Below are positions 53,355 through 63,113 of a stretch of 64,000 nt of DNA, piece after piece; within the stretch, counting starts at the first letter, position 1, and every line of letters begins with the position of its first letter. The stretch comes from Metaclostridioides mangenotii (lineage in GTDB: Bacteria; Bacillota; Clostridia; Peptostreptococcales; Peptostreptococcaceae), in the NCBI RefSeq assembly GCF_017873185.1, contig NZ_JAGGJX010000001.1, positions 682,001-746,000 on the forward strand, written 5' to 3'. Below the pieces are notes generated by a model that was given only the letters and a program-made list of their open reading frames with translations, was not told where the DNA came from and searched no databases. The position numbers and the translations under genes are program-made.

Positions 53355-53383
53355 ATAATATTCAATTTTCATAAAATTGTCAA
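53355..53383 (-). promoter_or_regulatory. Sigma-A type promoter of trpP
   Basis: On the minus strand TTGACA (53378-53383) is exactly 17 bp from TATTAT (53355-53360), just before the Trp T-box leader. Confidence 0.8.
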
Positions 53384-53459
53384 TATCTTTTTTAAAAAAA
53401 CTGTATATATTATTTTAGTTGAAATGGACTTTTAAATCTATATTGAAATTATTTTAAAA

Positions 53460-54557
53460 TTATATTGTTTTAATTGGATTTAAATCTACTTCGCTTTGAA
53501 TTACTTCCAAATCGACTTTTTCGACTAAAAATGCCTTCATAATATCTTTAAATATATACTCACTTTCGAAATGGCCACAATCAATTATAGTCATTCCAAT
53601 ATCTAATGCGTCCTGAGCCTCATGGTATTTAAGGTCGCCTGTAATTAAAACTTGAGCGCCTTTATTTTTAGCGTCTTTAACATAGCTACTTCCTGACCCC
53701 GTTACCACTGCAACCCTCGTTATATCTGTATTTAAGTCTCCTACAACTCTTATATGCTTCATTTTTAATTTTTCTTTAATTAAATTTGCCAGCTCTTCTA
53801 ATGTTATTTTTTCATTTAAGTTCGCAACTCTTCCAAGGCCAAAAGATTTACCTTTATTTTCTATTTTATATAAATCATATGCAACTTCTTCATATGGATG
53901 TGATTTTAACATTTCGCCTAAAACATTATTTAAAATCTTTTGAGGTACAACTGTCTCGACCTTAATTTCTTCTACTCTCTCTAAACCGTTTATAGCCCCT
54001 ATAAAAGGTTTAGTGCCCTCTTGTGGCATAAATGTACCATTACCATCTATATTAAAGGTACAGTGGCTATAATTGCCTATATATCCAGCTCCAGCATCAC
54101 ATATCGTATCTCTAACATTCTCCACGTGATCTTTTGGAACATATACAGCTAGTTTGTAAAGCTGCTCTGAATACGTCACATCTAGTATTGCACTTTCCTC
54201 GATTCCCAATAACGTCATAAAATAATCATTTAATCCGTCAAATGCGATATCAAAATTGGTATGTGTACTATAGATTGCTATATCGTTTTTTATTAGTTTA
54301 TGTATCAGCTTACCCTTATAGTCAGAAGTAGTAACCCTATTTATTTTGCTAAATATAAATGGGTGATGTGTAACTATTAAATCCACATCTTTCTCTATTG
54401 CCTCTTCAACAAGTTTATCATTGGCTTCAATGCTAACTAGTACTTTTTTTATTTCGATGTCCAAATCTCCAACTAGCAAACCTACATTATCCCAACCGTA
54501 GGCCAAATTAACTGGATATTTCTCCTCAATTACTTTTACTAATTTTTGTAATTTCAT
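53460..54557 (-). CDS. Nif3-like dinuclear metal-centre protein (YqfO type)
   Basis: This 365-residue protein has two Nif3 halves (about 1-130 and 240-365) holding metal ligands (VTHHPFIFSKINRVT; ITGDLKYHEAQD; DCGHFESE) with a PII/CutA-like domain in between, the YqfO layout. It is widespread; its molecular role (possibly GTP cyclohydrolase-like or a metal carrier) is still debated. The ATG at 54557 follows GAGGAG, which overlaps the trmK stop; a start 15 bp upstream is less likely. It is coupled with trmK, an arrangement common in Firmicutes. Confidence 0.9.
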   Translation of the reverse strand: MKLQKLVKVIEEKYPVNLAYGWDNVGLLVGDLDIEIKKVLVSIEANDKLVEEAIEKDVDLIVTHHPFIFSKINRVTTSDYKGKLIHKLIKNDIAIYSTHTNFDIAFDGLNDYFMTLLGIEESAILDVTYSEQLYKLAVYVPKDHVENVRDTICDAGAGYIGNYSHCTFNIDGNGTFMPQEGTKPFIGAINGLERVEEIKVETVVPQKILNNVLGEMLKSHPYEEVAYDLYKIENKGKSFGLGRVANLNEKITLEELANLIKEKLKMKHIRVVGDLNTDITRVAVVTGSGSSYVKDAKNKGAQVLITGDLKYHEAQDALDIGMTIIDCGHFESEYIFKDIMKAFLVEKVDLEVIQSEVDLNPIKTI

Positions 54558-54561
54558 TTGA

Positions 54562-55263
54562 TCACTCCTCAATAGTTTTTATAATTTCCTCAAGTTTAAC
54601 TATTTTAGCTTTAGTCTCAATTTTCTTTTTTTCTATTGATTCACTGTCTATATCTTTTAAATGCTCAAGTATATCTGTATAAGACTTTATCTTCTTTTCT
54701 ACAAAATCCTTTAATAGAGGATCTCTATTTTGAACAAGTTGCTCTCCAACTTCAAAATATATATCATCCTTGACAACAGTATTTTTTCCTGTATATTTAG
54801 CTACAATTACCTCGTATATTCTAAAATCCTCTCTTACAAGTACTTCATCTATAATTTTATATCCATTCTCAAGAAGATACTGTCTTAAACTTGACTGTGC
54901 CTGCATTGGTTGTAGAATTAACTTCTGTAAATGATGTGATACACTCTTCTTATTTTCTAATATATCTGCAATGAGCATTCCACCCATTCCAGCAATTATA
55001 ACTTCGTCTACCTCATCTTTTTCTAGTACATCTATCCCCGAACCAAGTTTGAAATCGACTTTTTCTATTAAATTGTTCTTCATTACCAATTTCTTACCAT
55101 TGTCAAGGGGCCCTTTATTTACATCCGATAGTACTGCAAATGGAATAATTTCTTTTTTTAGTAAGTATACAGGTATATATCCGTGATCAGTACCTACATC
55201 AGCAATTTTTTTTCCTTCTGTAACTAGCGATGCTATCTTTTCTAATCTACTCGTCAATTTCAA
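54562..55263 (-). CDS. trmK: TrmK, tRNA (adenine22-N1)-methyltransferase
   Basis: This 233-residue protein has a Rossmann methyltransferase fold with the SAM loop ADVGTDHGYIPVYLL near residue 20 and EVIIAGMGGMLIADIL near residue 90. It matches the TrmK family that methylates A22 in tRNA. Its stop and the nif3 start are 4 bp apart. A terminator separates it from rpoD, so it may have its own promoter. Confidence 0.92.
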   Translation of the reverse strand: MKLTSRLEKIASLVTEGKKIADVGTDHGYIPVYLLKKEIIPFAVLSDVNKGPLDNGKKLVMKNNLIEKVDFKLGSGIDVLEKDEVDEVIIAGMGGMLIADILENKKSVSHHLQKLILQPMQAQSSLRQYLLENGYKIIDEVLVREDFRIYEVIVAKYTGKNTVVKDDIYFEVGEQLVQNRDPLLKDFVEKKIKSYTDILEHLKDIDSESIEKKKIETKAKIVKLEEIIKTIEE

Positions 55264-55307
55264 GTTAAAACTTCCTCCTCTGTATCTTATATAAGTTTAA
55301 ACTATAA

Positions 55308-55331
55308 AAGAGCTGTTAATTATCAGCTCTT
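55308..55331 (-). terminator. Terminator of the dnaG-rpoD operon
   Basis: An 8-bp perfect stem AAGAGCTG/CAGCTCTT with an eight-base loop is followed by TTTATAGTTT on the minus strand, 6 bp after the rpoD stop. Confidence 0.75.
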
Positions 55332-55336
55332 CTATA

Positions 55337-56503
55337 TTAATCTAAGTAATCTCTAAGTTTTTTCGATCTGCTTGGATGTCTCAATTTTCTTAAAGCTTTG
55401 GCTTCTATTTGTCTAATTCTTTCCCTTGTTACATCGAATTCTTTTCCGACTTCTTCAAGAGTTCTCGCTCTTCCATCTTTAAGCCCAAATCTTAATTTTA
55501 ATACTTTTTGCTCTCTTTCGTTTAGAGAATCTAGTACATCCTCTATCTGCTCTTTAAGTAGAGAATATGCTGCTGCTTCAGCTGGTGCTGGTGCATCATC
55601 ATCAGGAATAAAATCACCTAAGTGACTATCCTCTTCCTCACCTATTGGAGTTTCTAAAGATACTGGATCTTGAGCTATCTTCATTATCTCTCTAACTTTT
55701 TCTTCAGTCATTTCCATTTCTTTAGCTATTTCTTCTGGCTTAGGATCTCTTCCTAACTCTTGAAGCAATTGTCTTGATACTCTTATAAGTTTATTGATCG
55801 TTTCAACCATGTGAACCGGTATTCTTATAGTTCTAGCTTGGTCTGCTATTGCACGAGTTATTGCTTGTCTTATCCACCATGTTGCATAAGTACTGAATTT
55901 ATAGCCTTTTGTATAGTCGAATTTTTCAACTGCTTTTATAAGTCCTAAGTTTCCTTCTTGAATCAAATCAAGGAACAACATCCCTCTTCCGACGTATCTT
56001 TTAGCTATACTTACAACAAGTCTAAGGTTGGCTTCAACCAATCTCTGCTTTGCTATCTCGTCTCCGTCGTTCATCCTCTTTGCATACTCAACTTCTTCAT
56101 GTGGTTTAAGTAGAGGTATTTTTCCTATTTCTTTTAGGTACATTCTAACTGGATCATCAATGCTTATACCTTTAGGTAAAGATAAATCAACTTTTTCTAT
56201 TTCAGGAGATGCTACTTCATCTTCTGCATCCTCATCTACTTTAGGAACATCAATAGCTCCTACATCTAGTTCATCATCCTTAGATGAGAAATCTGCACTA
56301 GCTTTTCCATCTTTTGTATCAATAACTTCTATTCCAAAGTTACCAAATGTTTCATAAAGACTTTCTATTTTATCTTTATCTAACTCAGTCTCTGAAAGTG
56401 CTTCTACAATTTCTTGTAGTGTAAGAGATCCTTGTTTTTTCCCTTTTTCAATTAAATTCTTAGCGGCAATTTTACTTGTTTCTTTAATAGATTTATTCTC
56501 CAC
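55337..56503 (-). CDS. rpoD: Primary sigma factor RpoD (SigA)
   Basis: This 388-residue protein has region 1.1 (about 1-90), region 1.2 ([17 protein letters not shown]), region 2 ([20 protein letters not shown] and [20 protein letters not shown]), region 3 and region 4 ([15 protein letters not shown]-like). It is the housekeeping sigma factor. The start is the GTG at 56503, 7 nt after AAAGGAGG; a GTG 18 bp upstream would place that site inside the gene. It follows dnaG by 17 bp, the classic macromolecular-synthesis arrangement without rpsU. Confidence 0.95.
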   Translation of the reverse strand: MENKSIKETSKIAAKNLIEKGKKQGSLTLQEIVEALSETELDKDKIESLYETFGNFGIEVIDTKDGKASADFSSKDDELDVGAIDVPKVDEDAEDEVASPEIEKVDLSLPKGISIDDPVRMYLKEIGKIPLLKPHEEVEYAKRMNDGDEIAKQRLVEANLRLVVSIAKRYVGRGMLFLDLIQEGNLGLIKAVEKFDYTKGYKFSTYATWWIRQAITRAIADQARTIRIPVHMVETINKLIRVSRQLLQELGRDPKPEEIAKEMEMTEEKVREIMKIAQDPVSLETPIGEEEDSHLGDFIPDDDAPAPAEAAAYSLLKEQIEDVLDSLNEREQKVLKLRFGLKDGRARTLEEVGKEFDVTRERIRQIEAKALRKLRHPSRSKKLRDYLD

Positions 56504-56520
56504 ACTTAAACCTCCTTTCA

Positions 56521-58311
56521 CTACAAACTCTTTAACATTTTATTTATCTCAACAATTTTCAAAGCTATTTCCATAATTTTACCATCTACCTCTTTCGCAT
56601 CATGATTATTCTCTAGTTCTTTTTGCTCTTTTAATAAGTTCCCTATTTGTGTTTCAAGTGTATTTCTTTTTACTGTATTTATTATTTCATCTATTTCCTT
56701 TGTATTCTCGAAATCAATATTATTTAAGGATATAGAATTAATATCTTCAATATATTCTTCGTCTATACAAAAACTTTCATTTTTGTCAATAGTTATTTTA
56801 TCCATTTCTCGATTTTTAATAATAAAATTTGCAAATTCTATATTTTTTTCAAAGAAAAAGTCCTCGCTATTGATCTTTAATAGTATTATTTCCCTTATTT
56901 TTTTGTTTTCTAACATTATTCTCAACAATAACTTTTCAGAAACCATTTTACCATCAGTTCTAACTTCAACTTTTTCAATAGGTTTTTCCTTTATTTTATT
57001 ATTAAATTTACTGTTATATGATTTATTATAGTTATTTCCATAAACTTCTCTTTTTATAGAGTCAATACTTATGCCCATAGTTTGACTTAAGTAACTTATA
57101 TAATAATCTGAATCTATAGGACTCTTTAATGCCTTTATTATCTTGCAAGCTTCTTTTATATACTTTACTTTATACTCATCTCTATTTAGGTTATAGCTTC
57201 CTTTAAGATTATCGATTTTGTACTTTATATAGTGACTTGCACTCTCTATTTCTTTCTTATATTCATCAACTCCGTATTTTCTGATAAATTCATCAGGATC
57301 CTTGCTATCTCTTAGATTTAATACTTTGGCGTTTATACCTGATCTTACAAGTATATCAATTGCCCTCAGTGTAGCTTGTACACCTGCTGAATCTGAATCG
57401 TACGAAATGACTACATTGTCTACATATCTTTTTATCAAACTGCTTTGCTGATCTGTAAGTGCTGTACCAAGCGTTGCGGATACATTCTCTACTCCATATT
57501 GAACTAAAGAAATTAAATCCATGTACCCTTCAACCAGTATAATAGTTCTATTGTCAATTTTCTTTCTAGCAAAATTTAGTCCATATAAATTTTCTCTTTT
57601 ATTGAATATCAATGTTTCAGGTGAATTTAGATATTTGGGAATTGAATTGTCTAAAGTTCGACCACCAAAAGCTATTATATTTCCCCTATAATCAAAAATA
57701 GGAAACATAACTCGGTTTCTAAATCTGTCGTAGGTATTACTTCCGTCCTTATTTTTTAAAATCAAACCACATTCGAGCAATTCCTCTTCATTGTATCCTT
57801 TTGAAAGTAAAAACTCTTTTAGATTACTCCATGAATCTTTAGAAAACCCAAGGCCAAACTTTTTTATGATTTTGTCACTTAAACCTCTATTTCTCAAATA
57901 ATCGTAACCATTATTTCTTCCTTCAGTTAAGTTCGAAAAATAAAATCTTGCGGCTTCAGTGTATACATCTTGAAACTTTTTGGATTTCTCTATTTTTAAT
58001 CTAGCATCATCACTTATATTGGTATTTATTTCTAATCCACATTTACTAGCTAATAGCTTTACCGAATCCATAAAGTCTAAGTTTTCCATCTTCATTACAA
58101 AGTTTATTACATCTCCACCTTCGCCACAACCAAAACATTTATAAATTTGCTTAGATGTGTTTATATGAAATGAAGGTGTCTTTTCACCATGAAAAGGACA
58201 TAATCCCTTATAATTTGAGCCAGACTGCTTAATTGCCATATACTCTGAAATTATACTTGATATCTCACATCTAGATTTAACCTCATCTATAATGTCTTTC
58301 ATATCATTCAT
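56521..58311 (-). CDS. dnaG: DNA primase DnaG
   Basis: This 596-residue primase makes RNA primers for replication. An N-terminal zinc ribbon ([12 protein letters not shown] then CFGCGEGGD, about 40-62), the TOPRIM core ([14 protein letters not shown] near 265; DSDSAGVQA near 310) and a C-terminal helicase-binding region are present. The ATG at 58311 follows AGAAGGTGA. It is the first gene of the dnaG-rpoD pair. Confidence 0.95.
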   Translation of the reverse strand: MNDMKDIIDEVKSRCEISSIISEYMAIKQSGSNYKGLCPFHGEKTPSFHINTSKQIYKCFGCGEGGDVINFVMKMENLDFMDSVKLLASKCGLEINTNISDDARLKIEKSKKFQDVYTEAARFYFSNLTEGRNNGYDYLRNRGLSDKIIKKFGLGFSKDSWSNLKEFLLSKGYNEEELLECGLILKNKDGSNTYDRFRNRVMFPIFDYRGNIIAFGGRTLDNSIPKYLNSPETLIFNKRENLYGLNFARKKIDNRTIILVEGYMDLISLVQYGVENVSATLGTALTDQQSSLIKRYVDNVVISYDSDSAGVQATLRAIDILVRSGINAKVLNLRDSKDPDEFIRKYGVDEYKKEIESASHYIKYKIDNLKGSYNLNRDEYKVKYIKEACKIIKALKSPIDSDYYISYLSQTMGISIDSIKREVYGNNYNKSYNSKFNNKIKEKPIEKVEVRTDGKMVSEKLLLRIMLENKKIREIILLKINSEDFFFEKNIEFANFIIKNREMDKITIDKNESFCIDEEYIEDINSISLNNIDFENTKEIDEIINTVKRNTLETQIGNLLKEQKELENNHDAKEVDGKIMEIALKIVEINKMLKSL

Positions 58312-58525
58312 ATTATCACCTTCTGGTGTGATTATTTTTTATGTTAACATTTCCATTTTACACGATATTGTAAATTTGTCAATCACTCTTGTACATAATT
58401 CGACTTTTTATGTTGATATCCTTCTTAAAAAATAAATTTTTTTATTTATTTTGAAATATTTTAATTAAATTTGACTTTTTATGTGTTTTTCTATTAATCT
58501 TTAATAAAAAAGTGGATTAGAGTCT

Positions 58526-58557
58526 CCTTTATTAAAGATTAATGTCCCTAATAAAGG
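58526..58557 (-). terminator. Weak terminator after aroF
   Basis: An 8-bp stem CCTTTATT/AATAAAGG closes just past the stop at 58563, with a TTTTTT run a further 15 bp along the minus strand. Confidence 0.5.
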
Positions 58558-58562
58558 TGTAT

Positions 58563-59345
58563 TTACAAATCTATAGACTTAACAAGATCTTCGAATTCTT
58601 TAAAATTCAACGATTGTGCTCCATCCGACAGTGCATTATCTGGATCTGGATGAACTTCTATCATCAAACCATCTGCACCGCAAGCTAATGCAGCCTTTGA
58701 CATAGGTTCTATTAAAAATCTAATTCCTGTCGAATGACTTGGATCTACAATAACTGGAAAACCGGTCTCCTTGTGTATAATTGGCACTGCTGCCAAATCC
58801 AATGTATTTCTTGTGTAATCATTGTAAGTCCTTATGCCTCTTTCACACATTATTACTTTATTATTTCCTTCGTTGGCAATGTACTCAGATGCACCTATCC
58901 ATTCTCTAATTGTCGAAGACATCCCTCTTTTGAGCATTACCGGTTTGTCCTGCTTCCCAACTTCACTAAGCAGAGTAAAGTTTTGCATATTTCTAGAACC
59001 TATTTGAATTATATCTGCAACATCGTATAAAGATTCTAAGTCTCTTACATCCATAAGTTCAGTAATAACTGGTATCTTTATCTCGTTTTTCACAGAATTA
59101 AGTATTTCTAAGCCTTCTTTACCTAAACCTTGAAAAGATTCTGGATAAGTTCTAGGTTTATATGCCCCGCCTCTTAGTACATTGCATCCTGTTTTTTTGA
59201 CAAATTTCGCAGTTTCTACAAGCTGGTCGTAACTTTCGATAGCACATGGACCAGCTATTAGCAATTTATCTTTATTTAAATCAATGACATTATCAAATGA
59301 TCTAATAATTATTTTCTGTTTGTCATTTATTATATTTTCCTTCAT
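58563..59345 (-). CDS. aroF: DAHP synthase (type I beta), first shikimate enzyme
   Basis: This 260-residue TIM-barrel enzyme condenses phosphoenolpyruvate and erythrose 4-phosphate. The AroF/KDO8P-type opening is plain: LIAGPCAIESYDQLVETAKF, then GGAYKPRTYPESFQGLG. The size without an ACT or chorismate-mutase domain points to the unregulated type I beta form. GGAG stands 9 nt before the ATG, and the gene follows folK by 3 bp. Placing it at the end of the folate operon ties chorismate supply to pABA and folate. Confidence 0.9.
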   Translation of the reverse strand: MKENIINDKQKIIIRSFDNVIDLNKDKLLIAGPCAIESYDQLVETAKFVKKTGCNVLRGGAYKPRTYPESFQGLGKEGLEILNSVKNEIKIPVITELMDVRDLESLYDVADIIQIGSRNMQNFTLLSEVGKQDKPVMLKRGMSSTIREWIGASEYIANEGNNKVIMCERGIRTYNDYTRNTLDLAAVPIIHKETGFPVIVDPSHSTGIRFLIEPMSKAALACGADGLMIEVHPDPDNALSDGAQSLNFKEFEDLVKSIDL

Positions 59346-59348
59346 CTA

Positions 59349-59831
59349 CTATAACTCCTTTACTCCTTCTATATCCCCACGAGGTAGAAGTTTTAAATAA
59401 TGTCTAAGATTTTCCCCCTCCAAAATTATATCTTCATCTAATTCCAACAAAGGTATTAAAACAAAAGCCCTCTGTTTTATTCTTGGATGCGGTAATATAA
59501 GTTCCTCATCATCCGATACAAAATCGTTGTAAAATAATATATCCACATCTATCGTTCTAGGTCCCCATCTAATAATTCTTTTTCTGTGTAGCTTCTGTTC
59601 TACTTCTTGACAAATTTTAAGCAAGTCGTATTTATCTATTTCTGTTTCAATCTCTACACACATATTTAAAAAATCATCTTGTTCAGTATATCCCCAAGCT
59701 TTGGTTTCGTAAACGTTAGACTGCTTTATTATATTTATACCCTCGTATTCATCTAAGAACTCAACAGCATTTCTTAAGTTTAAATGTCTATCACCCATAT
59801 TTGTCCCTAGGCCCAAATAAACTTTATTCAT
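59349..59831 (-). CDS. folK: HPPK, 6-hydroxymethyl-dihydropterin pyrophosphokinase
   Basis: This 160-residue enzyme activates the pterin with ATP for folate synthesis. The family motifs YLGLGTNMGDRHLNLR, RWGPRTIDVDILFYND (metal-binding D-x-D) and HPRIKQRAFVLIPLLEL are intact. It overlaps the folB gene by 8 bp and ends 3 bp before aroF, within one operon. Confidence 0.95.
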   Translation of the reverse strand: MNKVYLGLGTNMGDRHLNLRNAVEFLDEYEGINIIKQSNVYETKAWGYTEQDDFLNMCVEIETEIDKYDLLKICQEVEQKLHRKRIIRWGPRTIDVDILFYNDFVSDDEELILPHPRIKQRAFVLIPLLELDEDIILEGENLRHYLKLLPRGDIEGVKEL

Positions 59832-60189
59832 CTCTGCATCTCCTTATCTCAACACCGAAGTAATCGTATATACCGTTAACTGGTGCTTCAGGTTTTTTAA
59901 CTCTCACCATTACTTCTTTGATCAATTCAAATTTAGATAAGATTTCTGAGGAAATATTTTCTGCCAACGCTTCAATAAGATTGTATCTTCTCTCCTCAAC
60001 TATGTGTTTTACTACACTGTACACATCTGCATAGCTAACAGACTTATCCATATCATCATATATACCTGCTTCATGAATATCTAAATACAACTCTATATCT
60101 AAAAAAAATTTTTGTCCCAAAGTATTTTCCTCAGATAATACCCCATGATATCCATAAAAGCCTAAATTATTAAGTAAAATTTTATCCAT
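59824..60189 (-). CDS. folB: Dihydroneopterin aldolase
   Basis: This 121-residue protein converts dihydroneopterin to hydroxymethyl-dihydropterin. The N-terminal GFYGYHGVLSEENTLGQKFF segment and the C-terminal VRVKKPEAPVNGIYDYFGVE are the family signatures. It overlaps folK by 8 bp. Confidence 0.95.
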   Translation of the reverse strand: MDKILLNNLGFYGYHGVLSEENTLGQKFFLDIELYLDIHEAGIYDDMDKSVSYADVYSVVKHIVEERRYNLIEALAENISSEILSKFELIKEVMVRVKKPEAPVNGIYDYFGVEIRRCRDE

Positions 60190-60200
60190 AGTTCTCCACC

Positions 60201-60998
60201 TTATCTTATAATTGCATCAGCCATCTTAGCAGCTCTAGAGTTTTCAAGAACATCATGTACTCTAACTATATCTACCCCGTCTTTTATACCCAAAACTGTA
60301 GTAGCTACGGTACCTTCCATTCTATCTTTAGGATCTGTATTTAGTACATTTGCAATGACTCTTTTCCTAGAGGTTCCTAAAAGTATTGGATATCCAAGAT
60401 CCTTTAACTCAACCATTCTCTTTAAAACTTCTATATTTTGCTCAAATGTTTTTCCAAACCCTATTCCCGGGTCTAGTACTATCTTTTCTTTTTTTACTCC
60501 AGCATTTAATGCAATTTCTATACTTTTATTTAAAAAAGACTTAATAGATGCCATTATATCACCTTTGTACTCAGTGCCGTCTTGGTTGTGCATAATGCAA
60601 ACTTCCGCGTCGTACTTAGCAATTACTTCAGCCATAAGATCATCTTTTTGTAATCCCCAAATATCATTGATCATTTCTACGCCTAATTTTAAAGCAGCTT
60701 CTGCCACAACAGACTTGTATGTATCTACAGAAACACATATAGAGGTTTCAGTCTTTAGTCTTTTAATTACAGGAGTAATTCTCTCTATTTCTTCTTGTGA
60801 GCTTATAACTGTGTGACCTGGTCTAGTAGATTCGCCGCCTAAGTCTATAATATCTGCACCTTGTTCTACCATTTCTTTAGCGTGTTTTAAAGCTCTATCT
60901 ACATTATCAAAATCTCCACCATCCGAAAAACTGTCTGGTGTTACATTTAAAATTCCCATTATATAAGTTTTTTTACCGTATTCTAACAAAAAATCCAC
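60201..60998 (-). CDS. folP: Dihydropteroate synthase
   Basis: This 265-residue TIM-barrel enzyme joins pABA to the pterin and is the target of sulfonamides. IMGILNVTPDSFSDGG opens it; DIIDLGGESTRPG and LDPGIGFGKT follow. It lies 6 bp after folE and 11 bp before folB in the operon. Confidence 0.95.
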   Translation of the reverse strand: MDFLLEYGKKTYIMGILNVTPDSFSDGGDFDNVDRALKHAKEMVEQGADIIDLGGESTRPGHTVISSQEEIERITPVIKRLKTETSICVSVDTYKSVVAEAALKLGVEMINDIWGLQKDDLMAEVIAKYDAEVCIMHNQDGTEYKGDIMASIKSFLNKSIEIALNAGVKKEKIVLDPGIGFGKTFEQNIEVLKRMVELKDLGYPILLGTSRKRVIANVLNTDPKDRMEGTVATTVLGIKDGVDIVRVHDVLENSRAAKMADAIIR

Positions 60999-61004
60999 CC
61001 CTAA

Positions 61005-61580
61005 CTAGCTTTTCATTGTCAGTAAACTCATAGCCTCAGATCTTACTGCTAAATCCTTTTCAAACACACCTCTTACTGCAGATGTAATCGTTTTTGATCC
61101 TGGTTTTCTAACGCCCCTCATAGTCATACACATATGTTCAGCCTCTATTACAACTAAAACTCCATAAGGTTTTAATTCAGTCATTATTAAATCAGCAACT
61201 TCTTTAGTTATTCTCTCCTGTAATTGAGGTCTTTTTGCAAGAGTCTCAACTACTCTAGCTATTTTAGATAAACCAGTAAGTCTACCAGCTTTCGGTATAT
61301 ATCCGATATGAGCTTTACCAAAGAACGGTACTAAATGATGCTCACAATATGAATAAAAAGGAATGTCTTTAACTATAACAAGCTCTTCATGATCTTCATC
61401 GTGAAATACAACTTTTAAATGTTCACTAGCATCCTCATTTAACCCCGAAAAAATCTCTTCATACATTCTAACAACTCTATCAGGTGTATCGACTAATCCT
61501 TCTCTAGTCGGATCTTCTCCAATAGCTTCTAATATATCTCTTACAGCATTTCTTATTTTATCCTTATTTTCTTGGTTCAT
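61005..61580 (-). CDS. folE: GTP cyclohydrolase I
   Basis: This 191-residue enzyme opens the GTP ring to start pterin synthesis. The zinc motif [20 protein letters not shown] and the [12 protein letters not shown] segment are complete. It is the first of the folE-folP-folB-folK-aroF run, with 6 bp to folP. Confidence 0.95.
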   Translation of the reverse strand: MNQENKDKIRNAVRDILEAIGEDPTREGLVDTPDRVVRMYEEIFSGLNEDASEHLKVVFHDEDHEELVIVKDIPFYSYCEHHLVPFFGKAHIGYIPKAGRLTGLSKIARVVETLAKRPQLQERITKEVADLIMTELKPYGVLVVIEAEHMCMTMRGVRKPGSKTITSAVRGVFEKDLAVRSEAMSLLTMKS

Positions 61581-61596
61581 AATATCACCTCATTAA

Positions 61597-62298
61597 TTAG
61601 TAAATTAACTTAATATATTTTTTAATATCTACATCTCTAAATACATATATATAAATTTTATTCAGATCTATATAATCCTTCGTTCTGTACGCATTTTCAA
61701 ACAATATATAAAGCTCTCTATTTTCTTTATGTAAAGCTTTAAGCAATTTTTTTTCTTTCGGCAACCATATGTCGTTTATACTAAAGTACCCAATTATTAT
61801 ATCTTTTAAAAATAAATTCGTCAAAAAATGATATTCTATCTCATTATATTTTTGTTTATCTGCAAGTTTCAAAAGATTAGTGTATAATTCCTGCTTTATA
61901 TAGTCCTTTTCGCTTGCTATCAACTTTTTAGGACCTTTAGCAAATGAATCTTTACATGATTTTATTAAATCTTTTGAGATATTCATACTATCATACGCAA
62001 CTTTTGCATCAACCATCTCATTAATAAAAAAAATCTCTCTTTTTTCTATCATCTCATCGCAATATTTTTTAGAAAAATAATTTATATCAAAACTTAACCC
62101 ATCAATATCTTTTATTACTCTAACCTGTTTTTCTTCACTATCGCAAATAACAAATATGTCTATGTCATTCACACTTTGTCCAACTTTTTTCAAATCTATA
62201 GCTTTACTTGATCCAACTAAAAAAATAGCGTAAACTCCGCTATTTTGTTTAATTTTATTTACTTCATCTATATATTTAGAATATATATTATCCCTCAT
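61597..62298 (-). CDS. Nucleotidyltransferase-fold protein
   Basis: This 233-residue protein has the minimal nucleotidyltransferase (Pol beta-like) motif: LVGSSKAIDLKKVGQSVND, then DIDIFV (G-S plus D-x-D), with a third Asp in LSFDINYF. The C-terminal half is helical. Such proteins may transfer nucleotides to proteins, drugs or RNA; the target cannot be read from the sequence. The ATG at 62298 follows GGGGTGATG. It is 16 bp upstream of folE and probably co-transcribed with the folate genes, an unexplained pairing. Confidence 0.75.
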   Translation of the reverse strand: MRDNIYSKYIDEVNKIKQNSGVYAIFLVGSSKAIDLKKVGQSVNDIDIFVICDSEEKQVRVIKDIDGLSFDINYFSKKYCDEMIEKREIFFINEMVDAKVAYDSMNISKDLIKSCKDSFAKGPKKLIASEKDYIKQELYTNLLKLADKQKYNEIEYHFLTNLFLKDIIIGYFSINDIWLPKEKKLLKALHKENRELYILFENAYRTKDYIDLNKIYIYVFRDVDIKKYIKLIY

Positions 62299-62337
62299 AA
62301 CATCACCCCAAAACAAAAAACTCTAAATTTTTCAAGT

Positions 62338-63084
62338 CTACTTTATAAGTTCCGAAACTGTAGTAAATCTATACCCATCTTTTTTCATCTTAGGTATTAA
62401 TATTTTCAATGCCTCTACAGTATTTTTTGTTCCATAATCATGGAGTAATATTATATCTCCATTTTTTACATTTTTGTATATATTATCGGCTATGTCTCCT
62501 GCTGATGGATTTTTCCAGTCTTTAGCGTCAAATCCAGTCCAGAGTACGATTTTATATCCATTTTTTTCTGCTATTTCCACTAGATTGTTTTTTCTATAGC
62601 TTCCAAAAGGAGGTCTAAATAATTTAGTCTTCTTTCCAGTTACAGATTTTATTGCTTCTTCACACTTTAAAATCTCTTCTTCTAATTGTTCACTACTAAG
62701 AGTACTAATATCGTAATGATTAAAAGTGTGATTCCCTATTTCATGACCTTCTTTGCTAGCTCGTATAAGAGGCTTCTTATACCACTCAGCATGTTTCCCA
62801 GCGATGAAAAAAGTTCCTTTTATATCGTATTCTTTTAACACATCAAGCACTTGATCTGTCTCTTTTGGATGAGGTCCATCATCAAAAGTTAGGGCCACTA
62901 CCTTTTTCTCCCTCGAACCATGATCAACAACGATATTATCTGCTTCTTTCATTTTTACGGTTTCTTTAGCTCCATCCTTATCACACGCGTAAAGGCCCAT
63001 TGAAAGTAAAATACCCAAAACTACAATAACACTTGACTTGAATGTAACTTTTATTGGCTTCATTGAAATATTTAATTTTTTCAT
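62338..63084 (-). CDS. Polysaccharide deacetylase lipoprotein (NodB family)
   Basis: This 248-residue protein has an N-terminal hydrophobic signal ending in the lipobox LYAC near residue 32, and a CE4 domain. Its motifs are TFDDGPHPKETD, HTFNH (metal His pair), RPPFGSYRKN and LHDYGT. It is the second deacetylase in the window and closer to PdaA/PgdA-type enzymes that act on peptidoglycan. A GAAGGGAC site lies about 12 nt before the ATG, a long spacing, so the exact start is less sure. The CAP-domain gene is 29 bp upstream. Confidence 0.88.
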   Translation of the reverse strand: MKKLNISMKPIKVTFKSSVIVVLGILLSMGLYACDKDGAKETVKMKEADNIVVDHGSREKKVVALTFDDGPHPKETDQVLDVLKEYDIKGTFFIAGKHAEWYKKPLIRASKEGHEIGNHTFNHYDISTLSSEQLEEEILKCEEAIKSVTGKKTKLFRPPFGSYRKNNLVEIAEKNGYKIVLWTGFDAKDWKNPSAGDIADNIYKNVKNGDIILLHDYGTKNTVEALKILIPKMKKDGYRFTTVSELIK

Positions 63085-63113
63085 TATAACTAAAGTCCCT
63101 TCAAAATATTTTG

